NCBI RefSeq assembly: GCF_002795265.1
Contig: NZ_CP024870.1
Span: 744,001 to 808,000 of the forward strand
Reading direction: 5' to 3'
DNA from: Spiroplasma clarkii
Lineage (GTDB): Bacteria; Bacillota_I; Bacilli_A; Mycoplasmatales; Mycoplasmataceae
Length of the DNA: 64,000 nucleotides
In this document: piece by piece, positions 1 to 9,380 of the stretch
Layout: the number at the start of each line of letters is the position of its first letter
How positions within the stretch are numbered: position 1 is the stretch's first letter
The notes under the pieces: generated by a model
What the model was told of the DNA's origin: nothing
Database searches by the model: none
What the model saw: only the letters and a program-made list of their open reading frames with translations
Translations under genes and position numbers: made by a program

Positions 1-1
1 A

Positions 2-49
2 GACTTTTATGAAAGCAAAAATAACCCAAAAGAATCAGATGAAAAATAG
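2..49 (+). CDS. C-terminal end of a gene entering from the left (partial)
   Basis: An open frame enters from the window edge and ends at TAG (47-49), immediately before a terminator. The 15 visible residues are charged and hydrophilic (ending KESDEK), as expected of a protein tail. A second frame ends at TAA 22-24 but is less protein-like. No function can be inferred from so short a piece. Confidence 0.4.
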   Translation, partial: DFYESKNNPKESDEK

Positions 50-70
50 AGTAGGAGACTCTATTTTTTT
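42..70 (+). terminator. Rho-independent terminator
   Basis: A perfect 11-bp stem (42-52 with 58-68) has a 5-nt AGGAG loop and runs into a T tract. It ends the gene entering from the left. Confidence 0.75.
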
Positions 71-89
71 TAAAAAAAATATGGTTTAA

Positions 90-95
90 TATAAT
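90..95 (+). promoter_or_regulatory. Probable -10 box for the 125-1473 gene pair
   Basis: TATAAT lies 30 nt before the first gene and just after the terminator. The -35 region falls in an A/T run and is not distinctive. Confidence 0.45.
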
Positions 96-124
96 TATAA
101 AAATAGGGTAAATGAGGTTATTAA

Positions 125-406
125 ATGGGATATTACTATCGTCATGAATTTAAATTTTCAGACCACTCAATTCAGAGAATAAAACAACGTTTGAATCTTG
201 GAAATAGTGAAGAGTATCTTTTAAAAGAAAAGGTACTTGATATGATTGAAAAATCAACTAAATGTTTTGAAACCTCAACACATTTGTATATCCACACCAA
301 AAAACAAGACATTTATTTTGTGATAAAATTACCTGAGAAGTTAATTATTACAGCGACCCCAATTTCAATTGCCAAGCAGTTACAACTAATCGAAAGTGAT
401 GGATAG
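125..406 (+). CDS. Unrecognised small protein, 93 aa
   Basis: I do not recognise this protein. It starts at ATG 125 after a weak GAGG-type site and ends 11 nt before the next gene, whose ribosome site (AGGAGG) overlaps its stop region; the two are probably cotranscribed. The N-terminus has a basic helix with the pattern H-S-I-Q-R-I-K-Q-R (near residues 14-22), followed by alternating beta-like stretches. That layout loosely recalls the small DUF4258-type fold (a H-x-x-x-R-x-x-x-R helix before beta strands), but the resemblance is weak and unverified. There is no signal peptide or membrane segment. Confidence 0.75.
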   Translation: MGYYYRHEFKFSDHSIQRIKQRLNLGNSEEYLLKEKVLDMIEKSTKCFETSTHLYIHTKKQDIYFVIKLPEKLIITATPISIAKQLQLIESDG

Positions 407-417
407 GAGGATTAAGT

Positions 418-1473
418 ATGAGTGATTTTAATATGAAAAAAAATATTAAAAGGAATTTACTTTTGCCAGCTGAGTTCTTAAACCGTTGAATTACAGTAGA
501 TGATAATGGTAAAAGAACTTTTAAATACATAGATTTTGCCTCAGACCAAGTAGTTGAAGTAGAAGTTGAAAATGATCCTTTAATTAAAGTCCTTTTTGAG
601 TGAGATACAAGTTTTGACATTGAGTTAATCCAAAGACAATATAGTCAAATCGCTAAAATTGCACGTACTATTTTTGATCGCCGAATTGGAAAAAAAGGGT
701 CTGAAATTACAATGACAGGTAAAGAGGTCTTATTCATTAAGTATTTTTATTTTTTAGTATCTTTGTTGAATGGAGATTATCGATACAATTTTAATGAATT
801 GGGTAGTTACAGAGTTTTTGATGTTTTAAATCCTGAAATTTCTTTAGACATTCGTCGCACAATTTTATCAATTATAAGTTATGTGTTGTTTGAGATGTAT
901 GATTATATCTTTACACCAAGGATTTTTGAAAGTTTATTCAAGTACATTGAAGATTCTGGGGTCAATTTTGTGCACCAAGAGTTTAAAAAACAAATTTTTG
1001 TCCCATATAATGCCTTAGAAAATCAAAATTATAAATTCTTAGATGCTTATTTTCACAACATTGTGAACAATACCTTTATTAAAGTTTATCGAGTTTCAGA
1101 ATTAGATGAAAAATCACTAATTTTAACTAATAAAACTATTGCTAACTTCATGGATGAAAGAACTAAAATCTCAGTTTTAAGCATGTTTGTGGTTGACCCA
1201 ATGTTTGCAATTGGTTTAATCAATTTAGGACCAGGAAGAGGTGAATATCGCCCCTTATTTAAGTTTATTACTAATAAGCAGGTGGATACAGGAATGATTC
1301 CTGCATGTTTAAAACCTGAACATTCAATTGAAGCTGATGGTATTTATTTAAGTGAAGAACAAAGATTTAATTTTAGAAGCTTTGAATTAACAAGTAAACA
1401 AGTTCGTTTAATTAATGAGTGTCTTACAATTAGAGATCTAAGAACAGATTTAGACTTTTTTGTCCAAGGTTAA
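418..1473 (+). CDS. Unrecognised soluble protein, 351 aa
   Basis: Starts at ATG 418 behind a strong AGGAGG. In-frame TGA codons near 487 and 601 are read as Trp, extending the frame upstream of the ATG at 712. No signal peptide or clear transmembrane helix is seen. The middle contains the stretch LTNKTIANFMDERTK and then LINLGPGRGEYRP, which look like conserved loops. The overall order (N-terminal strand region, helical middle, a later segment ending in a Gly/Pro-rich loop) is faintly like DUF4238 proteins, but I cannot confirm this. It is second in a two-gene unit and is followed by a terminator. Confidence 0.8.
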
Positions 1474-1483
1474 TTTTTAAATT

Positions 1484-1508
1484 TAAAGAGATTATTGTCT
1501 CTTTTTTA
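1484..1508 (+). terminator. Rho-independent terminator
   Basis: The stem AAAGAGA (1485-1491) pairs with TCTCTTT (1498-1504) and is followed by Ts, directly after the 418-1473 gene. Confidence 0.7.
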
Positions 1509-1572
1509 TTTGATAAATAACTATCTAAAAATGTCTTTACAGTTATTGAAATTTAACACTTAAAAACAAGGT

Positions 1573-1603
1573 TTGCTCTATATTTTATGGTACAATGTAT
1601 AAT
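1573..1603 (+). promoter_or_regulatory. Candidate promoter for the 1660 gene
   Basis: TTGCTC (1573-1578) and TATAAT (1598-1603) are separated by 19 nt. A second TATAAT-like box lies near 1620. Spacing is slightly long, so the exact start is uncertain. Confidence 0.45.
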
Positions 1604-1659
1604 TTAATGTAAAAATAGTGTATAATTATTACAATTATTATTATGAAGGAGGGCTCTTC

Positions 1660-3237
1660 GTGCAAAAGGTTAAAATAATTAAAAAGAACCGCAAGGCTCA
1701 ATATATGATTGTGGCGACTGTTTTATTTGGTTTGGCTTTTTTAAGTTTTGGGGTTTGTATGCTGTTATCTCCAATTGTGAATTACTCAGTTGATGGTTAT
1801 TCATCTGAAATTTGACTAAGAAACTTCTTCACAAGAGAACTGACTGATGAGTTAATTGTTGAAGAAAAAGGATTGCAGGTTTGAAATTTACTTAAGTGAT
1901 TGCCTTTTATTGCAACAGAATCAGTTTCTGGGAATGCAGTGGTTTTCTTACCAAGTAAAATTGCAATCATTTGAATTCCTCTTGCAGTTGGAGGTCTAGC
2001 AGTTTTGGTGATGACAGTTAGAGCAATCACTCATGCAATTGGTTACAGTCCTTTAAGTAAAAAAGGTATTGCTAGAGTTGTTAAACCAATTAGAAGTTAT
2101 CAATACACTTTGACATTGTCATGATTTTTTTTAGTGTTAATTTTTATTACTGGATTTATTTCATTGGCATCAGTTTACCCATATTCAGCAGGAGGGTTTA
2201 TTACTTTTAATCTTAAAGGAAGCATTATTATTGAAGCTGGAGATTCTGAAATCTATGAAAATAACATTGAAGCTTGATTAGTAGGCACTGGACTTAGCAA
2301 AAAATTTTATTGATTATCATTAGTTCATTTTAACAATGCTTGAGTAAAAGAGACAGGAATTCAATACATTGGATCTTCAGTTGTAAAAGATAGTACTTTC
2401 TTAAAAGCAATGTGAGCAATTGTCCCAACTTTACCATTATTAGTATTTTTACTTAATAATTTAATTGGAACAACATGTGGTGCTTGCTCATGGGGAACAA
2501 TTAATGCAGTTGTTTTAGCTTCAATTAGTAGTGTCTTGGCAACAAATACTGAAGTAATTAGAGAAGTTATTGTACCTGGAACTGAAAAAACTTCAGATCT
2601 AGCTGTGACAAGAACAACTGAACTGGGACCGCAAAAATTGACTTCAAACTTAAAACCAAAATGTCTTGATTTTTACACAAGTTTAGCAGATATTTTATCA
2701 AAAGCTGCACTAACAAGTTCGCCATTATACAAAAAAGCTAAAAGTAAAATTGATGATTATAAAAGTAAGTCGGCTAAATTTGACTGAAATAATGAAGTTT
2801 CTGAGGTTGAAAGTGTACTGCGTTCAGTTGTTGGAAAAGATCCAAAATTTGTCTTGTTACTTGAAAAAATGATTGATAATCCTAGAATTGAAATTTTTGG
2901 ATCTGACAAATATAATCTTGACAAATTGATTGACAAATATAACTTTGCATACAGCAAGTGAAATTTGATTGAGATGGAGCAAGTAATTGAACAAATCTAT
3001 GTCCTAACTTTTAAACACAAAGAACTATATGGGAAAATAGGATATTGTATTAGAACTAAAGTTGATACAAACTTTAGTGAAATTAACAATAAACTAAATA
3101 TTCTAAGTAGATTAGAAAGTGCTAAAGAAAGTGAAAATTATGATGGTTATCGTGAAATTTGTTTAGAAGCAATATTGGCCATGTCTCCAAATAAAGCTGA
3201 AATTAAAACAGCAATTAGTAGACATTTTCACAGTTAA
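1660..3237 (+). CDS. Four-helix membrane protein with large C-terminal cytosolic part, 525 aa
   Basis: I chose GTG 1660 because AAGGAGGG (1646-1653) lies six bases upstream; the in-frame TTG at 1618 has no ribosome site. Several TGA codons are read as Trp. Four hydrophobic segments are visible, near residues 16-38, 105-130, 155-180 and 248-300; the last is long and contains a C-G-A-C motif. The C-terminal third (about residues 340-525) is hydrophilic and helical. I do not recognise a family. The gene stands alone between a candidate promoter and a terminator, so it is probably monocistronic. A surface or envelope role is possible but not shown. Confidence 0.85.
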
Positions 3238-3239
3238 TT

Positions 3240-3268
3240 AAAATCATTTCTTCGAGAAATGATTTTTT
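3240..3268 (+). terminator. Rho-independent terminator
   Basis: An 11-bp perfect stem (3241-3251 with 3255-3265) has a TCG loop followed by Ts. It ends the membrane protein gene just before coaE. Confidence 0.8.
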
Positions 3269-3289
3269 ATAAAGGGAGTTGATTTTGTT

Positions 3290-3883
3290 ATGTTTGTTAT
3301 TGGTGTGAGTGGTTTTATTGGAGCAGGGAAGTCAACCTTGTTAAATTATTTAAAAAAGACCTATGAAGTAGTTGTAATTGAAGCTGATTTAATTTCAAAA
3401 GAAGTTATTAAAGATGCAAGAGTGTTAGAGTTTTTAAAAGTAAATATCCCCCAAGTTATTACAAATGAGGGAAAAATTGATAGAAAAAAATTAAGAAGTA
3501 TTGTTTTTTTGGATGCTAAATTAAATGATAAATTTACAGAAATTATGTGACCCTTAATTTCAGATAAAATTAACTATTTGATAAGTCATGATTATAAAAA
3601 TGAAAGGGTTGTTGTAATTGAAGCTGCAATTATAGCAGGCTTGAATGTTAAATTTGATATAACTATTTTATTGCAAAAAGATGAGTTGCAAAGAATTGAT
3701 GATGTGGTTGCTCGTGATGAAAGGGAAGTTCAGGAAATAAAATCAGTTTCAAGTTACCAAAGAAATAACTTAAATAATTTTAAATTTGATTATGTTCTTG
3801 AAAATAATGATAACATTGAAGTTTTTTATGAAAATATTGATAAATTGGTGAAACAAATTTCCTCCACTCATCATAATAAGTAA
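3290..3883 (+). CDS. coaE: Dephospho-CoA kinase
   Basis: Catalyses ATP-dependent phosphorylation of the 3'-hydroxyl of dephospho-CoA, the last step of CoA synthesis in the cytosol. The P-loop GFIGAGKS is at residues 8-15, the base motif E-A-D follows near residue 32, and the segment GKIDRKKLRSIVF is typical of the family's lid/CoA region. The length (197 aa) matches the family. One TGA (3548-3550) is read as Trp at the usual H/W-P-L position. The start ATG 3290 follows AAAGGGAG. CoaBC is encoded elsewhere in this window, so two CoA-pathway steps are present here but unlinked. Confidence 0.92.
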
Positions 3884-3912
3884 AAAATCTTTGTAAACTA
3901 AGTTAGTTTTGT

Positions 3913-3944
3913 ACTTTTTTTAGATTTGTTGATCTAAAAAAAGT
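3913..3944. terminator. Palindromic hairpin, possible terminator
   Basis: A perfect 13-bp inverted repeat (3913-3925 with 3932-3944) contains A7/T7 blocks and a 6-nt loop. It lies in the convergent gap between coaE and the basic-protein gene, next to a stronger terminator. Confidence 0.45.
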
Positions 3945-3965
3945 TAATGTTAATGATAGTCGAAT

Positions 3966-3998
3966 AAAAAGCCCCAATATCATATTGGGGCTTTTTTT
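3966..3998. terminator. Bidirectional rho-independent terminator
   Basis: AAAAAGCCCCAAT pairs with ATTGGGGCTTTTT, giving a GC-rich core with A tract before and T tract after. It can therefore stop transcription from both sides, between coaE (+) and the 4025 gene (-). Confidence 0.88.
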
Positions 3999-4024
3999 AA
4001 TTTAGTTATTTTTTGCTAGTATTA

Positions 4025-4936
4025 TTACTTTGCTGTTTTACTTACTGCTGTTTTTTTGGGAACTACTTTTGAATTGTTAGTTTTTGCTTTTTTTACATCT
4101 GTTTTCTTATTGTTATTTACTGCAGTTTTTTTAACAGCAGTTGTTTTGGTATCAATACCCACTTGTTTTAAGGTTTCTTTAACGGTTTTTTTAACAGCTG
4201 CATTAACAGCTTTTTTAATTAATTCTTGAGTTTCTTCAATAGTAAAGATTTTATCCTCATCAATTTTAGCTTCTTTTTGAATTTTTGTTCCAGTCTTTTT
4301 ACTTGTTACTTCAGTCGCAGTTGTTTTTACCTTACTTGCTTTCACTGGTTTGGCAACTTCAATTTTATCCATATCTAACTCAGAAATATCCAAATTTGTC
4401 TCATTTAATGCATCTATTCGAGTTGTTTTTTCTGATGTGAGTTTCTTTTCAACTTGGCCTTTAACGGAGCGCACAGGGACTTTAAATTGAGCATTAGGGT
4501 TATCTGCTTGGTGTTCTTTGGCTTTTTTTATAATTTCTCCAAGTCCTGTAGTAGGGGTTGATAGGGGAATGTCTTGATTTGTGGGAGAAGGTGAACCACC
4601 TTGCATTTTTGCTCTTAAAGCAGCCATACGACTACTTACTTCCTCTTCACTAACAACCTTTCCTTCCTCAGCATTATTTCCTTGCTGACTTAATTCTTGT
4701 TTTTGTTTGGCCGCCTTTGCTTTTGCTTCAGCAAGAATTGCTCCAAAAGTTCCTGGTGCATCTTGTTTTTTGGCAAGTTCTGCAGCAATCTCTTCTTCTG
4801 TTTGAACTCCATGTAGTCTTCTGACTTTGGCACTTAGATCATTTTCAATATTGCTAAGTTTTTTTGAAACTTGCTGTTCATCACAAACATGAATTTTTAG
4901 GTGAATTGAACAAAATTTTGGCGCAAATGCTCCCAT
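4025..4936 (-). CDS. Basic Lys/Ala/Thr-rich protein with histone-H1-like tail, 303 aa
   Basis: The start ATG at 4936 follows CGGAGGAAAGC, a strong ribosome site. The first ~60 residues are a mixed-composition segment (two Cys, then a charged helix). The middle is acidic/helical. The last ~80 residues are dominated by K-K-T, K-T-A-V and A-V-K-K repeats and end VSKTAK, much like histone H1 or Hc1-type nucleoid tails. The composition suggests nucleic-acid binding; that is inference, not homology. No membrane segment is present. It is monocistronic between a terminator and its own upstream region. Confidence 0.8.
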   Translation of the reverse strand: MGAFAPKFCSIHLKIHVCDEQQVSKKLSNIENDLSAKVRRLHGVQTEEEIAAELAKKQDAPGTFGAILAEAKAKAAKQKQELSQQGNNAEEGKVVSEEEVSSRMAALRAKMQGGSPSPTNQDIPLSTPTTGLGEIIKKAKEHQADNPNAQFKVPVRSVKGQVEKKLTSEKTTRIDALNETNLDISELDMDKIEVAKPVKASKVKTTATEVTSKKTGTKIQKEAKIDEDKIFTIEETQELIKKAVNAAVKKTVKETLKQVGIDTKTTAVKKTAVNNNKKTDVKKAKTNNSKVVPKKTAVSKTAK

Positions 4937-5037
4937 ATATGCTTTCCTCCGATTATGTTAAGTAGTGTAGGGTATTTTGACTACACACCAATTTAATTTT
5001 ATCATAGATATAATACAATGTTTAGACATTTATTTGT

Positions 5038-5067
5038 ATAAAGTGTATTTTACAATATACACTTTAC
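5038..5067 (-). terminator. Hairpin overlapping the protease stop codon
   Basis: A perfect 10-bp stem (5039-5048 with 5057-5066) overlaps the stop codon of the SprT-like gene. The T run on the minus strand is short, so termination is likely but not certain. Confidence 0.5.
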
Positions 5068-5729
5068 TCGGGTAACTTATATTGATCATCAGTCTTAATT
5101 ATTAGTGTACAACAATTTAAACACAATAAACTTAAGTCAGATCTACTACTAGTAATTACCAGTTTACACCCACTACAAGTATATTTATTTCGCTTTTCAT
5201 ACCCTCTTTGGTCACCAACAATAGCATATTTATGTTTGATTTGTAAGGCAGCTTTGTTAAAATCCAACTGCTTATCAATGATTTGTCGCAATTCTTTTGA
5301 AGTTTTAGTATAGGCATAACCCTTACCATGAGCATTTGTTTTTGAACCCCTAATTGTTGGTTCTATGTACAATTTTCCAATTGAAATTGCTGCAGTTTTG
5401 AACTTTTTATTGTGTCTCTGGTTGTTTTCAACATCTTTGATGCCATTTTGATAATTATATTGGTGAATCATTTCATGAACTAAAATTCCAATTAATTCAT
5501 AATAATCACCATTTAAAGCTAATGTTCAAATTGAAATTTGCATCTTGTTACCATCTAGTCAACCATCATTGGGATTAAAATGACCTAACATCAAGGATTT
5601 ACTTTGACGTTTATTGTTTTCAACAGCAATTTTTACTTGAACTAATTTGTTGTCAAATAAAATTTCATTTAATTGTCGATGGATTGAAGATAATTCAGTA
5701 ATAACATCTTCAAGCAATATTTGATTCAC
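5064..5729 (-). CDS. SprT-like zinc metalloprotease, 221 aa
   Basis: The family contains SprT/Spartan-type proteins, some of which degrade DNA-crosslinked proteins. The active-site motif HEMIH is at residues 85-89 and is preceded by GILV, as in the family. A C-terminal zinc ribbon has Cys at about 185, 188, 203 and 206. I chose GTG 5729 because AGGGGTGA lies just upstream and the first 86 residues are needed for the fold; two TGA-Trp codons lie in this part. It sits 24 nt downstream of dinB in the same cluster, consistent with a DNA-damage role, though its substrate is unknown. Confidence 0.85.
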
Positions 5730-5753
5730 TTTAAATCACCCCTATTTTTTATT

Positions 5754-7049
5754 TCATTTTTTAATAATGCTGTCATTTGAAAGATGTACATCATCATTTT
5801 TCAAATATTTACTTTGTGCTCTGTTTTTCTTATTATACTTCAAAAGTTTGTCACCTGTAAAAATTGTTTTGGCACCAAATTTTGCTTCTAATTCTTTGAC
5901 AAGCATATCGATTTCATTGTTATTATTGTATTTATCATTAACAATGTCTGAAATTGAAATTTGCATCATTCGTTTGATGTCATCGCTTAAATGTCAGAGT
6001 CTTACCCCAATTAAATTAATTTCAGAACCATTTCACAGTTCATAAAAACTTTTTCTTGCAGAAGCAAAAATTACATTTGGGTTATCTGTTGGTGTGGCAA
6101 TTGTTTCTTGTTTTGTTGTTATTTTTTTATGAATTTGTCAATTATACACAACTCCTTGTTGACGACGGTATTTAATAACAACAGTTATGGTTCTTCCTTT
6201 TAAATATCTTTTTTTTGATCTATCACTTACTTTTAAAGATAATTCATATAAAATATCTTCAATTTCTTTATTATTGTTTGTTGGAAAATTTAAAGTTAAT
6301 TCATTTCCAATTGATTTTAATTCATTGCTTTCAACATGAACCTCATCAATACCTATGCCATTAGCTCAGTTCCATAATAGAAAACCTTTTTTGCCAAGCA
6401 ATAATTGAATATCTTCAAGTTTTGCATGTGCTAAATCATAAATTGTAAAAATATTGTTAATGTTTAAAGTTTTTTCAGTTGCAGGACCAATCATATGCAT
6501 TTTTTTAACTGGCATTGGTCATAAAAGTTTTGGAACATCTTCAATTAGCAATTGTGATATTCCATATGGTTTGTTAAAGTTAACACAAGTTTTTGCAAGA
6601 AATTTGTTGGTACTAATACCAATTGAGCAAGATAAATTTAGCTCTTTCAAGATTTTTTCTTGAATTTGTTGTGCTAATTTTTTAACTGTGCCATATTTTT
6701 TTCAAATATTTGTCACATCAATATAACATTCATCAACTGATGCAACTTCAATTTGATCTGTGAAGTTTTCTGAGATCAAATCAAAAACTAGATGTGAAAA
6801 TTTTATGTAAAGAGAAAAATCTGAATTTACAATTGTTAAGTTTGGACAAAGTTCTCTAGCTTTAAAAACAGGCATCCCTGCTCTGACTCCAAATTTACGA
6901 GCATTATAACTAGCAGTTGAAATTATTGATTTGTTATTTGGAGTTGCCACAATTACATTTTTATCTGCTAATGATTGGTCGGTCGCGATGTGACATGCTG
7001 CAAAAAATGCATCCATGTCCAACAAAAAAATTACTTTATTTGTTTTCAT
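5754..7049 (-). CDS. dinB: DNA polymerase IV (Y-family translesion polymerase)
   Basis: Copies damaged templates. The N-terminal LLDMDAFFA (residues 9-17) carries the first catalytic aspartates, SVDECYID (104-111) carries the second Asp-Glu pair, and SIGISTNKFLAK is the family's conserved downstream motif. At 431 aa it is slightly longer than bacterial DinB. The start ATG 7049 lies inside the end of tlyA (14-nt overlap). Several TGA-Trp codons split the frame if the standard code is used. It lies in the cluster (392-aa protein)-tlyA-dinB-SprT, with the protease next downstream. Confidence 0.93.
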
Positions 7050-7863
7050 CTTCAATATCCTTAAAATAATCTCAACACTCATTAACAATTTGTTCAATTC
7101 TTGCAGCAGAGATATTTAAAATTGGATTGAGGCATTTTTTTATTCAACATAAGTATTCAATATTTTTTTTCTTATTTCCTAAAATTGGTGATCAACTAAT
7201 GTCATTTACTGAGAAATTATTTTCTTGACAGTATTGCAAAACCCTTTCAATACTTTTTCTATGTCCAGATTTTTGATTTATTTTACCATTCTTGACATCC
7301 TCACGATCAGATTCAAATTGAGGTTTGATTAAAATGATACCATCAATATCATTTTCAACAATATTTTTTAATGGTATTAAAATTTTTTCAACAGAGATAA
7401 AACTAACATCACAACAGAAAAAATCTATTTTTTTTTCAAAAAAATCTTTTGTCACATTGCGAAAATTTGTTTTCTCCATTGCTTTTACTTTTGGATTAGA
7501 TCTCAACTTTCAATCAAGTTGATTGGTACCAACATCAACTGCATAGACATAACTTGCACCAAAAAATAAACAACAATCTGTAAAACCACCTGTTGAACTT
7601 CCGATGTCTAAACAAACTTTATTTGCTAAATCTATTTTTCAAAACTGAATTGCTTTTTCAAGTTTTGCACCAGCACGACTAACAAATTCTTTTTCATCAG
7701 TTAAAATTTTAATTTGTAAATTTTCAGGATGAAACATTGTTCCTGGTTTTATAATTTTTTCATTATTAATAATTACTTTACCAGCAATTATAAAACCTCT
7801 AGCTTTATTTCTATTATCAAATAAATTTTTCTCAAGTAAAATTTGATCTAAACGTTGTTTCAT
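7036..7863 (-). CDS. tlyA: TlyA family rRNA 2'-O-methyltransferase
   Basis: An S4 RNA-binding domain occupies residues 1-65 (RLDQILLEKNLFDNRNKARG is its typical opening), followed by FVSRAGAKLEKAIQFW and a FtsJ-like SAM-dependent methyltransferase domain with CCDVSFIS and ILIKPQFE. Family members methylate 16S/23S rRNA riboses. At 275 aa it has the usual length. The start ATG follows AGGGGTGATT. It begins 23 nt after the upstream gene and overlaps dinB by 14 nt, so the cluster is translationally linked. Confidence 0.92.
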
Positions 7864-7886
7864 ATAATCACCCCTATTCTTAAAAA

Positions 7887-9065
7887 TTATTTAAATTTTT
7901 TAACTGACTTAACTTTAAGTTTATCTCTTTTTTTATTTAACTCTTGTAAATTTCTTTTGCTATCCAGACTTGCATAAAGTGCATTTTCCATTTTAACTCA
8001 TTCAGTAACTTTCTTTAAGAGTTCAGAACCATAAGTTTTTTCGAATCCTTTTTTTAAATTTTCAAGTCTGCGCATATACCTTGCACAAGTTAGTGACATT
8101 GGACGTGATAAATTTAAGCGTCCATATTTGCCATTATCTAAATGATCTTTAATAATTTCTAGTTCATGTTGTTTTTCAGATTCAGATTCAACCTCAATCT
8201 CGTTCTCCAAATTTATAATTGGTTTTTTATTTAAACCAGAATTAATTATATCCTCTAAATCTGAGTGCCTTGAAGTTACTTGACGAGTTGGAGTAAAAAG
8301 TTTATCAATATTTAATGGTGCTAGCTCTTGCGCTACTTTTAAACTAGAATCTGTTTTTTCTTTTGCTTGTGCTTTTTTAAGTTGCTTTGCATATTTTTTG
8401 CTAAGTTTTTTGTTTGGTTTATCCTCATCATCAACCATATCAATTGTGTAAAGTTCATCATCAACTAATCCTTTATCAATTACTTGATTTGATTTTTTAA
8501 CATCAATATTTAAATCAGCTTGAGTAATTTCAACTGTGTTAAAATTACCTTGTGAATTTGAGTCAATCATGTTTTCTAAAGTTAAAGAAGTTTGATCATT
8601 GATTGAACTTTGTTGTTTTTCAAAGAAAGAACCATTCAAATCAATTGTTTGGTCATCATCAATACTAAATTTTTTGGTGTTTAAAGCTTGGTTTGATTGT
8701 TGTAAAGTTTTTTCATTGTAGTTTTGATAAAAGTTATTATAATCAGAATTAATCTCAACACTATCTGAATCAAAATTTAAAATATAATGTTCTGGAAGTT
8801 TATCTTCATAAAAATCCCGATTGAATTGGTGTAGCTCCCGAATTAAAGTTTGTTCAGTCCCCTCAGGAATTACAAATAATCTTTCATATTCATTTAAAAT
8901 GATTCGGTCATTGTTATTTTTGATATGCAAGACATTTCTGATTTGGTTAATGTCATTTAAAAAAGCATCAACCTGTTCAGGAGGGACATTTCTTAAGAGA
9001 TTTTTTACATCTTTGTCTTTTAATAATTTATCAATAAAAAATTGTTTTTCTTCTTGAATATTCAT
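7887..9065 (-). CDS. Unrecognised acidic protein, 392 aa
   Basis: The start ATG 9065 follows AAAGGAGGGG. A TGA-Trp codon near 7997 extends the frame to TAA at 7887. Residues ~1-100 are helical and charged; the middle (~100-230) is Asp/Ser/Gln-rich and probably disordered, with the short motif Q-T-I-D-L and a related T-I-D-M; the C-terminus is basic. No membrane segment or known motif is seen. It is first in the cluster leading to tlyA, dinB and the SprT-like gene. Its low-complexity T-I-D motifs resemble those in the 684-aa protein of the neighbouring nusB cluster. Confidence 0.8.
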
Positions 9066-9151
9066 TAAAACCCCTCCTTTACTTGTTCTTATTATACCAA
9101 AAAATAAATTGTGATTAATTACTTAGAACCAAATACTTAGTTTAAAACCTA

Positions 9152-9180
9152 TTAAAAAATAAGCAAAAAATGCTTATTTA
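9152..9180 (-). terminator. Terminator of the nusB-xseB cluster
   Basis: The stem 9157-9165 with 9171-9179 overlaps the xseB stop codon and is followed, on the minus strand, by a T tract. Confidence 0.75.
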
Positions 9181-9380
9181 AAATCTTCAATGTCTAGTTC
9201 ACTAATTACTTTTTTGACTTCCCCTTCAATTGTTTCAAGTTCTGTTTTAGCAGATTTAATTAAGCTTGAAGCCTGTTTGAAAAGTTCTATTGAATCTTCC
9301 ATACTAGTTGAACTGTCATTAAGTTTGTTTGTAAGATCTTTTAATAGTGCGATTGTGTCAGTAAAATTTTTATTACTCAT
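9174..9380 (-). CDS. xseB: Exodeoxyribonuclease VII small subunit
   Basis: Partner of XseA in the enzyme that degrades single-stranded DNA. The 68-aa helical protein shows the family pattern [18 protein letters not shown]-like in its middle (here [19 protein letters not shown]). I chose ATG 9380, which follows GAAAGGAAAA, rather than an in-frame ATG further upstream. It overlaps the end of xseA by 8 nt (ATGAGTAA), typical of translational coupling, and it ends at a terminator. Confidence 0.9.
   Translation of the reverse strand: MSNKNFTDTIALLKDLTNKLNDSSTSMEDSIELFKQASSLIKSAKTELETIEGEVKKVISELDIEDFK

Noticed and set aside
348-620. Antisense open frame on the minus strand over 348-620
   Set aside because: Overlaps two plus-strand genes with good ribosome sites; its composition is that of a shadow frame with no start signal.
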